DNA of 64,000 bases, from positions 62,001-126,000 of the forward strand of contig NZ_RSEC01000039.1 of NCBI RefSeq assembly GCF_003937945.1, read 5' to 3'. The notes under the pieces are model-generated. The model was given only the letters and a program-made list of their open reading frames with translations, was not told where the DNA came from and did not search any database. The stretch's first letter is position 1. Each line of letters starts with the position of its first letter. Positions 8,489 to 16,317 of the stretch are shown piece by piece. The stretch comes from Amycolatopsis eburnea (GTDB taxonomy: Bacteria; Actinomycetota; Actinomycetes; Mycobacteriales; Pseudonocardiaceae). The position numbers and the translations under genes are program-made.

Positions 8489-9970
8489 ATGGGCAGATCC
8501 CGTGCGCTCCTCGTCGCCGCTTGCTCGCTCCTGATCGCCGCGGCCTGCCCGGCGATCGCGCAGGCGGCCGACGGTCCCGGGCCGGTGTGCGACCACCAGC
8601 CCGCGGAACACGAGGAACCGCCTTCCGGAGCCGTCTCCGTCGATCCGGGCGTCGACGGGGACCTCTCCGCCCAGACGGCGGCGCACCCGCCCGGCACGAC
8701 GTTCTGGCTCCGCCCCGGCACCCACACCCTCGGCACGGACGAGTTCGGCCAGGTCGCCCCGAAGGACGGCGACGTCTACCTCGGCGCACCGGGCGCCGTC
8801 GTCGACGGCCGCGGCGTCAACCGCGCGGCCTTCACCCAGCGGGCGCGTGACGTCGAGATCCGCGGGCTCACCATCCGCGGCTTCGCCGCCCTCCAGGACC
8901 AGGGCGTGGTCAACCACGACTCCGGCGACGGCTGGCTCATCGAGAACACCACCATCGAAGACAACGCCGGCGCCGGCCTGATGGCCGGGGCGCACCAGGT
9001 CGTCCGGCACACCTGCCTGCGCGACAACGGCCAGTACGGGCTCAACGCCTACCAGGCCGGCGACGGCATCACCGGGCTCGTGCTGGAGGGCAACGAGATC
9101 ACCGGCAACAACACCGGCGACTGGGAGACCAAGGTGCCGGGCTGCGGGTGCAGCGGCGGCGCCAAGTTCTGGGCCGTGAACGGGGCCGACGTCCGCGGCA
9201 ACTGGGTCCACGGCAACCACGGCGCGGGCCTGTGGGCCGACACGAACAACAACGACTTCCTCGTCGAGGACAACCTGTTCGAGGCGAACGCGGCCGAGGC
9301 GCTGTTCTACGAGACCAGCTACAACCTCGTGCTGCGCGGCAACACGTTCCGCGGCAACACCCTGGTGCAGGGCCGCGCGTTCGCCGCCCGCGGCGACAAC
9401 TTCCCGGTGGCGACGGTGTACCTGTCGGAGTCCGGCGGCGAACCCCGCGTGCCGGCGCGGACCTCGACCGTCGACATCAGCGGGAACACCTTCGAGGACA
9501 ACTGGGCCGGGATCACGTTGTGGGAGAACGCCGACCGCTTCTGCAACAGCCCGGCGAACACGTCTTCGGGCTACTGCACCAAGGTCGCGCAGAAGTCTTC
9601 GTGCGCCGCGGGCACGATCGAGAAGCCGCCGGCGTACGACGACTGCCGCTGGAAGACGCAGCTGGTCGAGATCCACGGGAACACCTTCCGGTTCGACCCC
9701 GGCCGGGTCGGCTGCACGAGCCTGTGCGGCCGGATGGCGCTGCTTTCGAACTACGGGACCTTCCCGGACTGGTCCCCCTACAAGGGAACCGCGGTCGAGG
9801 AGGCCATCACGTTCCACCAGGACGACCGGTGGCACGCCAACTCCTACACCGGGCCGTGGGCCTTCGTCGTTCATGACACCTCCAGGACGGTCGACACTGC
9901 GGGCTGGCGGGCCGAGCCCTACTCGCAGGACGAGTGCTCTTCGTTCGACGGTGGGCCCGCCGGCTGCTGA
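8489..9970 (+). CDS. Secreted right-handed parallel beta-helix protein
   Basis: 493 residues with a Sec signal peptide ending near AIAQA-AD. The body is a series of N/G-rich, about 22-30-residue coils (GNxxxxNxxGxx), as in pectate-lyase/alginate-epimerase-type beta-helices. Landmarks include NHDSGDGWLIE, GLWADTNNNDF and LWENADRFCN, plus many cysteines, some likely disulfide-bonded. It is closely similar along its whole length to the lipoprotein encoded at 14782-16308, but is free rather than lipid-anchored. Likely roles are binding, cleaving or epimerising an extracellular polysaccharide; no catalytic residue can be assigned. No good Shine-Dalgarno sequence precedes ATG 8489, so it may start weakly or from a leaderless transcript. 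Confidence 0.75.
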   Translation: MGRSRALLVAACSLLIAAACPAIAQAADGPGPVCDHQPAEHEEPPSGAVSVDPGVDGDLSAQTAAHPPGTTFWLRPGTHTLGTDEFGQVAPKDGDVYLGAPGAVVDGRGVNRAAFTQRARDVEIRGLTIRGFAALQDQGVVNHDSGDGWLIENTTIEDNAGAGLMAGAHQVVRHTCLRDNGQYGLNAYQAGDGITGLVLEGNEITGNNTGDWETKVPGCGCSGGAKFWAVNGADVRGNWVHGNHGAGLWADTNNNDFLVEDNLFEANAAEALFYETSYNLVLRGNTFRGNTLVQGRAFAARGDNFPVATVYLSESGGEPRVPARTSTVDISGNTFEDNWAGITLWENADRFCNSPANTSSGYCTKVAQKSSCAAGTIEKPPAYDDCRWKTQLVEIHGNTFRFDPGRVGCTSLCGRMALLSNYGTFPDWSPYKGTAVEEAITFHQDDRWHANSYTGPWAFVVHDTSRTVDTAGWRAEPYSQDECSSFDGGPAGC

Positions 9971-10029
9971 TCACGAGCTTGCCGACCGGGTCCGACAGTT
10001 TCCACCGGCGTCCGCTCCGATTGCCGAGA

Positions 10030-10052
10030 TTTCCCTTGTCGCACAAGGGAAA
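10030..10052. terminator. Perfect 10-bp inverted repeat downstream of the beta-helix gene
   Basis: TTTCCCTTGT (10030-10039) is followed after a 3-base loop by its exact complement ACAAGGGAAA (10043-10052). It lies 60 bases after the beta-helix stop and about 85 bases before the HAD gene start. It is AT-richer than its surroundings and has no T-run, so it may be a terminator or a protein-binding operator for the HAD gene. Confidence 0.45.
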
Positions 10053-10136
10053 AGTCGCGAACGGAGAATTTCGGACGCACACACTTCACCCTTTTCAGCG
10101 ATGGCGCTCGCACAAGTGTTCGGTACCGTCGAAGAC

Positions 10137-10760
10137 ATGGCCCCATCGACCTCCACTCCCCCAGCCCGCGACCGCGACGCGATCGACGTCGTGGTCTTCG
10201 ACGCCATGGGCGTGCTCTACTCGTGCGCCGACGACGTCGCGGACCTGCTGGTGCCGTACCTCCGCAGCCACGGCTGCGTGCTGGACGGCGCGGAAATCGC
10301 CCAGCTGTACCGGGAATGCAGCCTGGGCAAGATGTCCTCCGCGGACTTCTGGGCGGCAGCGGGCACAACCGGGACGTCGGACGAGGCGTACTGCCTGAAC
10401 CACCGCCTCACCGAAGGCGCGGTCGCCCTGCTCGCCGAACTCGAAGCCACCAGCGTGCGGCTCGCCTGCCTGAGCAACGACGTGAGCGAGTGGTCGAAAC
10501 TGCTGCGCGAGCGGTTCGGGCTCGGCGAGTACATCACCGACTGGTTCGTCAGCGGGGACATCGGCGTGCGCAAGCCCGATCCGGAAGCGTTCGCCACGCT
10601 GTGCCGCCGGCTCGACGTGGTACCCGACCGCGTGCTGCTCATCGACGACCGCGAAGAAAACGTCAGCGCCGCCCGCGACGCCGGTTTCCAGGCGTTGCGG
10701 TTCGGCACCCCTCGTCTATCCACAATGGACCAATTGCGGAAGGAACTCAGACCGTGGTGA
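10137..10760 (+). CDS. HAD-superfamily hydrolase-like protein
   Basis: 207 residues. Motif I is VVFDAMGVLY with nucleophile D22; motif II is CLSND; KPDPEAF gives the motif III lysine and LLIDDREENV the motif IV acids. The second aspartate usual in phosphatases (DxD) is replaced by methionine (M24), so ordinary phosphatase activity is doubtful; a dehalogenase-like, phosphonatase-like or non-catalytic role is possible. ATG 10137 is chosen; an in-frame ATG at 10101 is the alternative, adding 12 residues. Its 3' end overlaps the convergent MDMPI gene by 14 bases. Confidence 0.75.
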   Translation: MAPSTSTPPARDRDAIDVVVFDAMGVLYSCADDVADLLVPYLRSHGCVLDGAEIAQLYRECSLGKMSSADFWAAAGTTGTSDEAYCLNHRLTEGAVALLAELEATSVRLACLSNDVSEWSKLLRERFGLGEYITDWFVSGDIGVRKPDPEAFATLCRRLDVVPDRVLLIDDREENVSAARDAGFQALRFGTPRLSTMDQLRKELRPW

Positions 10761-11361
10761 AGCGCGCACTCGCCTCCCCTCGAAGACGCCCGGCGGGCAA
10801 CCGCCGATCGCACAGCACGAGCAACAGGTCCTGGGCCGCCCCGGTGAGCGGGGCGCCGGAGCCGTACGACCAGTCGAGGTCGTCGGCACGCAAGGCGACG
10901 CCGTCCAGGTCGGCTCCGAAGTACTTGACCTGCTTGGGCTTCATCGTCGCGAAGATCACCTCGAGGCGTTCCAGCGGAACCCGGCGTTCGAGACCGAGAG
11001 CGGTCGTGATGTCCAGCCCGTGGATCACGTCGTGGCTCAAGGCACCTTCCGCCCCGCCGCCCGGCGGCCGCCACGGGTGGTCGGCGTTGTCCCGCAGCGA
11101 GGCGACCAGTTCTTCGCGGGACAGCTCGGCCGCGTCGCGGCGGGCCACGCGGTCGGCCATGGCGTTGAACCGCCCGCCGGACTTCAGCATCTCCCGCACG
11201 AACCGCCCGGCCGAGAACCGGAACGGCATGGTCACGTGCGCGACGACCTCGGGCACCCGCCAGCCGGCGCACAAGGTCGGCGCCACCCAGTCAGCCGGCG
11301 AAAGCCCGTCCAGCACGGCGGCCAGCTCCCGCCGCTCGGCCGCGATCAGGTCTTGGATCAT
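10747..11361 (-). CDS. Mycothiol-dependent maleylpyruvate isomerase (MDMPI/DinB-like) family protein
   Basis: 204 residues with the MDMPI four-helix fold. The N-terminal region runs IAAERRELAAVLDGL and LCAGWRVPEVVAHVTM, whose H belongs to the metal site; GALSHDVIHGLDI (about 110-122) supplies further histidines. Family members use mycothiol and a divalent metal for isomerisation or thiol transfer, and many are of unknown substrate. The start is ATG 11361, preceded by GGAGACCCCC (GGAG about 7 bases upstream); the longer reading to 11442 is rejected because it lacks such a site. It is probably transcribed alone from the repeat-containing region upstream. Confidence 0.85.
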   Translation of the reverse strand: MIQDLIAAERRELAAVLDGLSPADWVAPTLCAGWRVPEVVAHVTMPFRFSAGRFVREMLKSGGRFNAMADRVARRDAAELSREELVASLRDNADHPWRPPGGGAEGALSHDVIHGLDITTALGLERRVPLERLEVIFATMKPKQVKYFGADLDGVALRADDLDWSYGSGAPLTGAAQDLLLVLCDRRLPAGRLRGEASARFTTV

Positions 11362-11713
11362 GGGGGTCTCCTTCACGAGTCGGACACCCCACCGACGAAC
11401 GACCCTCGCCCGGACCGACAGCCCCGGCGCACCGATCGGCAACGCGCTCCCTCAGCCGCGGCCGGCCACCAGCCGACCGGCGGAAGGGATCGGCCGCCCC
11501 CAGACCGCCGACGGCCCGGCCGAGCCCACCGAACACGTCCTCCTCCAGCCGGCACCAGCTCAGCAAGCCGCTACCCGCCGGGCCCCCGAGCCCACCGGCG
11601 ACTCGCTCCCCCAGCCGACACCCGCCCACCAAGCCACCACCCGCCAGGCTCCCAAACCCGCTGGCCACTCGCTCCCCCAGCCGCCCCCGGCTCGCCAACC
11701 CCGCAGCAAGTCC
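11362..11713. other. 352-base stretch with no confident gene; 66-bp repeats
   Basis: No convincing gene lies between the MDMPI start and the PAP2 stop. The distal part is a degenerate tandem repeat (entered separately). The proximal part contains the GGAG site for the MDMPI gene. On the minus strand, in the same frame as PAP2, the sequence stays open from the PAP2 stop to about 11291, coding for Gly/Arg/Leu-rich 22-residue units. This may be a relic or low-complexity expansion rather than a gene. Confidence 0.5.
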
Positions 11714-11736
11714 TCAGAGCCGGTCGGCGACGCGGT
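11539..11736. repeat. 66-bp degenerate tandem repeat, three units
   Basis: Units begin at 11539, 11605 and 11671, each opening with a form of GCTCCCCCAGCC and spaced exactly 66 bases (22 codons). The third unit runs into the last codons of the PAP2 gene. A more degenerate copy is suggested near 11444 (GCTCCCTCAGCC). Read on the minus strand, the units encode GRLGERVASG-like repeats. The exact 3n period suggests the tract arose in coding sequence. Confidence 0.7.
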
Positions 11737-12361
11737 CCACCACCCACCCGGTCGCCGGGACCGCGGCCAGCGCGGCGCAGAACCCGCCGACCGCGTCCGT
11801 CGGGTAATGCGCCCCCAAGGCCACCTCGGCCCAGCCCATCGCGATCCCGGCGATCAGCGCCAGGCCGAGGACCAGCGGCACCGCGCTCGCCCGCCCGAGC
11901 CCCAGCCGGTCGGCCAGCAGCAGGCCGATGATCAGCGCGAGCGCCGTCGCCAGCGCCGTGTGCCCGCTCGGGTACGACAGGAACTCACCGTGGATGGTGC
12001 GCCCGACGATCGGCTTCAGGAGTGTCGTCACCGCCACCGTCACCAGGACGCCCAGCACCGTCAGCACGGCCGTCCGCGCGCGACGGGCCAGAATGCACAC
12101 CCCCGCAATCAGGGCGACCAGCACGACCGACCCCACCGGTTCGCCGCCGAAGTCGATGACGAGCGCGACGTACCGCCACGGTGGCTCGACCCCGTCGAGC
12201 GACGGCAGGACCGCGGCGTCGACGCCCGTCAGCCCGGAGTCGTGGAAGTGGAGGATGGCGAGCGCGACGAGTACCGCCGTCGCCAGCGCCCCCGACATCG
12301 CGAGCGGCGTGCGCAGCGCGGCCGGCAGGACCGCGGGTGCCGTCCGGACCAGCTGCTTCAC
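11714..12361 (-). CDS. PAP2-family membrane phosphatase
   Basis: 215 residues with about five to six membrane helices. The PAP2 signature is present: KPIVGRTIHGEF (K-x6-R-like, with R in GRT), YPSGHT (SGH) and GAHYPTD (the R-x5-H-x3-D-like segment, with histidine and aspartate present). Such enzymes dephosphorylate undecaprenyl pyrophosphate, phosphatidic acid or similar lipids at the outer face of the membrane. As the last gene of the exopolysaccharide operon, recycling of the polyprenyl carrier after polymerisation is the natural role (inference). GTG 12361 overlaps the upstream glycosyltransferase stop by GTGA. Confidence 0.85.
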   Translation of the reverse strand: MKQLVRTAPAVLPAALRTPLAMSGALATAVLVALAILHFHDSGLTGVDAAVLPSLDGVEPPWRYVALVIDFGGEPVGSVVLVALIAGVCILARRARTAVLTVLGVLVTVAVTTLLKPIVGRTIHGEFLSYPSGHTALATALALIIGLLLADRLGLGRASAVPLVLGLALIAGIAMGWAEVALGAHYPTDAVGGFCAALAAVPATGWVVDRVADRL

Positions 12362-13527
12362 GCCTCGATCGCCGCCTTGTACCCGGCGATCAGCCGGTCC
12401 AGGCCGACCGCCGGGGTGAAGTCCTTCTCGTACCGGACGCGGGCCGCGTCGCCCATCTCGTGGTTGCGGTCGCCGACGATCTCGCGCAGCCGTTCCGCGA
12501 GCGACACCTCGTCGTCCGGCTGGTGGAGGAGCCCGGTGATGCCGTCCTCGACGAGCTCCGGGAACGCCCCGTGGGCGGCCGCGACCGTGGGCACGCCCGC
12601 CGCCATCGCCTCCACCACCACGAGGCCGAACGCCTCCAGCCACGTCGACGGCGCGACCACCGCCACCGCTTCGGCCGTGAGCGCACGGCACTCGGCCTTG
12701 TTCTGGAGGCCCACGTACGAGACGTCGGAGCGTCCACCCGCCCAGGCCGCGACCTCGTCCTGCATCGGGCCCGTGCCGGCGATGACCAGCGGAACGCCGA
12801 GGGCACCGCCGAGGCGGTCCCAGGCCCGCATCAGCAGGCCGACCCCCTTCTCCGCGGTGATCCGGCCGAGGAACAGCACGTGCTTGCCGTCGCCGGTGCG
12901 GCGGACGCCGGGGTCGGTGACGAAGTTGTGCTTCACCGCCATCCGCTCGCCGGGCATCCCGGCCGACACCAGGAGGTCGCGTTGCGCCGCCGAAATGCAG
13001 AAGAACCGCGAAACGCCCGTCCACCACCGGCGGCGGTTCGCGACCATGCTCGCCGCCATCGGGAGCGTGGCCGCGGTCGAACCGCGGTAGCAGCCGTGCT
13101 TCACCGCCGGCAACGGCGAGCCGCCGACGCACTCGGTGCAGATGTGGCCGTCGCGGTGGAGCGTGCCGGGCGGGCAGACCATCGTGTAGTTGTGCAGCGT
13201 CGCGACCGCGGGCACCCCCGCGTCCGCGCAGGCGGCGACCACCGACGGCGACAGCAGCGGGAACGTGTTGTGGATGTGCACGACGTCCGGGCGCTTCGCG
13301 CGCAGCCGGGCGGCGAGCTCCTTCCGCACCGCCGGGTTCCACGGCACCATCAGCGGCACCGCGGCCTTGCGGGGCAGCGGCATCGCCGCGATGTCGTCGC
13401 TGCGGCGTTCGAACAGCGACACCTCGTGACCGCCCTCGGCCAGCAGCGAGACTTCGGCGTCGACGACGTTGTTCTCGCCGCTCGGCTGCTCGGACCGGTA
13501 CCGGTTGTGCACCACGAGCACCCTCAC
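12358..13527 (-). CDS. Glycosyltransferase family 4
   Basis: 389 residues of GT-B fold. The N-terminal acceptor half has VLVVHNRYRSEQPSGENNVV and DVVHIHNTFPLLSP. The C-terminal donor half has VLFLGRITAEKGVGLL and the EAFGLVVVEAMAAGVP nucleotide-binding motif (EX7E). A cluster of cysteines (CPPGTLHRDGHICTEC) in the middle is typical of one GT4 subgroup that transfers to exopolysaccharide intermediates. It starts at GTG 13527 overlapping the polymerase gene stop, and ends overlapping PAP2. Cytoplasmic or peripheral; donor sugar unknown. Confidence 0.88.
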   Translation of the reverse strand: MRVLVVHNRYRSEQPSGENNVVDAEVSLLAEGGHEVSLFERRSDDIAAMPLPRKAAVPLMVPWNPAVRKELAARLRAKRPDVVHIHNTFPLLSPSVVAACADAGVPAVATLHNYTMVCPPGTLHRDGHICTECVGGSPLPAVKHGCYRGSTAATLPMAASMVANRRRWWTGVSRFFCISAAQRDLLVSAGMPGERMAVKHNFVTDPGVRRTGDGKHVLFLGRITAEKGVGLLMRAWDRLGGALGVPLVIAGTGPMQDEVAAWAGGRSDVSYVGLQNKAECRALTAEAVAVVAPSTWLEAFGLVVVEAMAAGVPTVAAAHGAFPELVEDGITGLLHQPDDEVSLAERLREIVGDRNHEMGDAARVRYEKDFTPAVGLDRLIAGYKAAIEA

Positions 13528-14780
13528 GCGCTTGCCCCCTTCGCCGGGATGAATGCTTGTTCGTCGGACTGCGGCACCCCGCGGACCAGCAGTGACGCGG
13601 CCACGGCCAGGTGCAGCAGATACGGCGACGCGTCGCCGAGACCAGCTTCGGTGTAGGAGGCCGATACGCAGTAGGTGATCAGGAAGATCGCGCACGCCCT
13701 CGCCAGCGAAGGTGGCCGCAGGACCGCGACGACGATCAGCGTCAGCAGGAACGCGGCGACCAGGGCGATCCCGACGAAGCCCTGCTCGTGGTAGACCGCG
13801 AGCCAGCTGTTGTCGATCGGGAGGCCGTCGTAGGACTTGTCGGTCAGGCCGACGCCGAAGATGTACTCGGCCGTCGTTCGGGGGGCTTCCAGCAGGGCGT
13901 CCCACACCTTCGCCCGGCCGGTGAGGCTGGAGAAGTTGTCCGCACTCTGCCCGCGGAGGAACCACGTCTGGAGCGCGCCCGCGAGCACCAGGCCGGCGAC
14001 CCCGCCGACGCCGACCGTCCACGCGAACACCTTCCGCGCGCGGGGGCTGGTCAGCAGCATCGACAGGAAGGCCACCGCGAGCCCGGCGACGAGGCCGAGT
14101 GTCGCGGTGCGGGTGTGCGTGAGCATCAGCAGGCCCAGCACCGGCACCACGATGAACACCGCGCTGCGCCACGTCGTGCGGCGCCCGAACCAGAGGAGGA
14201 GCGTGAGCCCGGCGATGACCGCCGCGTACTGGCCGATCTGCGGCGGGGTGAGCGGCCAGATCGCCCCCGAAAGCCGGCCGCCGTAGATGTCCGGCATCGC
14301 GTTGCCCGGGGAGATCACCAGGCCGATCGCCACGGACGCGAGCACGATGGCGTAGGTGCGGATGTGGTAGCGGACGAAGGTGAAGCCGCCGTCCCACCAG
14401 CGGGTCAGCAGCCAGAGCGTGGACACGAACACCGTCAGCCGGAAGCACCGGAACAGCGCGCCGGCGCCTTCCTGCAGGTCGGCGCTGGAGAGGATGCTGG
14501 TCACCAGCAACAGCGTCAGCAGCAGCAGGTAGGCGCTCGGGCGGATCCGCAGGTGCTTGTTCAGCACCAGCGCGATCACGAAGGCCGTCATCAGCGCGCC
14601 CATCGTGACCAGCTGGCTGACCGAACGCGGCAGCGGGATGACCGTCTTCGCGCCCGTCGAGCCGAGCGTGTTGAGGATGAGCAGCGCCCAGGCGAGCCCT
14701 GCCCACTTCGGCGTCGCGGACGGCGGTTCGGCCGCGGCCTCGCCGCGGATGCCCGCCACCGATGCGGTGTGCGCCGTCAT
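13524..14780 (-). CDS. O-antigen ligase/Wzy-like polymerase membrane protein
   Basis: 418 residues, about 11-12 predicted membrane helices. A large extracytoplasmic loop between late helices contains SLTGRAKVWDALLEA (about 287-301), the G-R-x-x-x-W element of the O-antigen ligase/polymerase (Wzy_C) family. DNSWLAVYHEQGFVG follows, matching the conserved H after the loop. In this operon it most likely polymerises flipped repeat units, with chain length set by the two Wzz-like proteins upstream. The gene overlaps the following GT4 and starts one base after the beta-helix lipoprotein stop. Confidence 0.83.
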   Translation of the reverse strand: MTAHTASVAGIRGEAAAEPPSATPKWAGLAWALLILNTLGSTGAKTVIPLPRSVSQLVTMGALMTAFVIALVLNKHLRIRPSAYLLLLTLLLVTSILSSADLQEGAGALFRCFRLTVFVSTLWLLTRWWDGGFTFVRYHIRTYAIVLASVAIGLVISPGNAMPDIYGGRLSGAIWPLTPPQIGQYAAVIAGLTLLLWFGRRTTWRSAVFIVVPVLGLLMLTHTRTATLGLVAGLAVAFLSMLLTSPRARKVFAWTVGVGGVAGLVLAGALQTWFLRGQSADNFSSLTGRAKVWDALLEAPRTTAEYIFGVGLTDKSYDGLPIDNSWLAVYHEQGFVGIALVAAFLLTLIVVAVLRPPSLARACAIFLITYCVSASYTEAGLGDASPYLLHLAVAASLLVRGVPQSDEQAFIPAKGASA

Positions 14781-14781
14781 G

Positions 14782-16308
14782 TCAGCCCCCGCCCTGTGCG
14801 CTGTACGTGCTCCCGGTGTCCTGCGAGTACGGCGTGCCTTCCCACTCGCCGACCTCGAGGACGCGGTCGGTCGTGTAGACGATGAACGTCCACGGGCCGG
14901 TGTAGCTGTTGTCGTGCCAGCGGTTGTCCTGCTTGAACGTGATCGCTTCCTGGACCGCCTCGCCCTTGTACGGCGACCAGTCCGGGTAGGTGCCGAAGTT
15001 CGACAGCAGGCCCATCCGGCCGCACGCGGCCTGGCAGCCGACGATCGCCGGGTCGAGGACGAACTTGTTGTCGTGGATGTCGACGTGCTGGGTCTTCCAG
15101 CGGCAGTCGGCCAGCAACGGGCCGGTCGTGATGGCCGGGGCCGCGCACTGCTTCACGTTCGGTACGAGCCGGGTGCAGTCGCCGGAGGAGGTGTTGGCGG
15201 GGCTGTTGCAGAAGCGGTCGGCGTTCTCCCACAACGTGATCCCGGACCAGTTGTTCTCCAGGTAGTTGCGGGAGATCTCGATCTTCGCGGTGCGTGCCTT
15301 GATCCTCGGCTCGCCGCCGGACTCGGAGATGTAGATCGTCGGCGTCGGGAAGTTGTCGCCGCGGTCGGCGTACCGGCGGCCGTCGACCCAGTTGTTCTTG
15401 CGGATCGTGTTGTCCCGGATGACGGCGTTGTAGCTGATCTCGTAGATCAGGGCGGCACCGTCGTTGTTCTCGATGAGGTTGCCTTCGATGAGGAAGTCGT
15501 TGTTGTTCGTGTCGGCCCAGAGCCCGGTGCCGTGGTTGTCGTGCACCCAGTTGCCGCGCACGTCGGCGCCGTTGACGTCCCAGAACTTGATCCCGCCGCT
15601 GCAGCCGCAGCCGTCGATCTTCGTCTCCCAGTCGCCGGTGTTGTTGCCGGCGATCTCGTTGCCCTCCACGACGAGCGCGGTGAGCGGGGTGGCGCCGGAG
15701 TAGGCGTTGATCCCGTACTGGCCGTTGCGGCGCAGGCAGTTGCCGCGCACCTGTTGGCGCGCGCCCGCCATCAGGCCGGCGCCGTCGTTGTCCTGGATGG
15801 TCGAGTGCTCGATCAGCCAGCCGTCCCCGGAGTCGTGGTTGACGACGCCTTCGTCGTGCGGCGCGGCGAAGCCCTGCACGGTCACGTAGGTGATCTTGAC
15901 GTTCACCGCGTGCCCGGTGAACGCGTACTGGTTGATCTTGCGGCCGTCGACGATCGCGCCCGGGGCGCCGATGTAGACGTCGCCGTCCTTGGGGGTGACC
16001 TGGTCGTACTTGTCGTCGCCGAGGATGTGCTTGCCCGGCTTGAGCCAGAACGTCGTGCCCGGGCCTGCCGAGCGCGTCTTCGCCGCGAGGTCGCCCGGCA
16101 CCGCCGGGTCGACGACGACCGCTCCCGCGGGTGCGGTCGTCGGGCCGGCGGGTTCCTTGTCGCACACGGCCGCGACCGAACCGCTGGGTGCCGGGGTGGC
16201 CTGGGCCGGTCCCCCTTCGGTGTCCGGGCCGCCCGAGCACGCCGCGACCGTGAGCAGGACACCGAGCAGCGGGGCGGCACGGCGGAGTCGGAGGCGGCGG
16301 GCTGTCAC
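14782..16308 (-). CDS. Beta-helix lipoprotein, paralogue of the 8489-9970 protein
   Basis: 508 residues. The N-terminus has a basic region, a hydrophobic stretch and a lipobox VAAC (LLTVAACSGG), predicting lipid anchoring on the outer face of the membrane. The rest is a right-handed parallel beta-helix with N/G-rich coils. Shared landmarks with the protein at 8489-9970 include NHDSGDGWLIEHS, GLWADTNNNDFL and ITLWENADRFCNSP, so the two are clear duplicates. Given its place between the heparinase-like gene and the polymerase, a role in binding, trimming or epimerising the nascent polymer is plausible. No active-site residue is identified. Confidence 0.78.
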   Translation of the reverse strand: MTARRLRLRRAAPLLGVLLTVAACSGGPDTEGGPAQATPAPSGSVAAVCDKEPAGPTTAPAGAVVVDPAVPGDLAAKTRSAGPGTTFWLKPGKHILGDDKYDQVTPKDGDVYIGAPGAIVDGRKINQYAFTGHAVNVKITYVTVQGFAAPHDEGVVNHDSGDGWLIEHSTIQDNDGAGLMAGARQQVRGNCLRRNGQYGINAYSGATPLTALVVEGNEIAGNNTGDWETKIDGCGCSGGIKFWDVNGADVRGNWVHDNHGTGLWADTNNNDFLIEGNLIENNDGAALIYEISYNAVIRDNTIRKNNWVDGRRYADRGDNFPTPTIYISESGGEPRIKARTAKIEISRNYLENNWSGITLWENADRFCNSPANTSSGDCTRLVPNVKQCAAPAITTGPLLADCRWKTQHVDIHDNKFVLDPAIVGCQAACGRMGLLSNFGTYPDWSPYKGEAVQEAITFKQDNRWHDNSYTGPWTFIVYTTDRVLEVGEWEGTPYSQDTGSTYSAQGGG

Positions 16309-16317
16309 GGGCGGGTC

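Noticed and set aside
11291..11698. 135-codon Gly/Arg-rich minus-strand frame as an independent gene
   Set aside because: It overlaps the MDMPI start, has a TTG start without a ribosome-binding site and is explained by the 66-bp repeats; reported as a repeat and possible readthrough instead.
12358..14706. A single 782-codon protein covering the GT4 and most of the polymerase gene
   Set aside because: The upstream part is an out-of-frame shadow of the O-antigen-ligase gene; the GT4 starts at GTG 13527 with a GTGA overlap.
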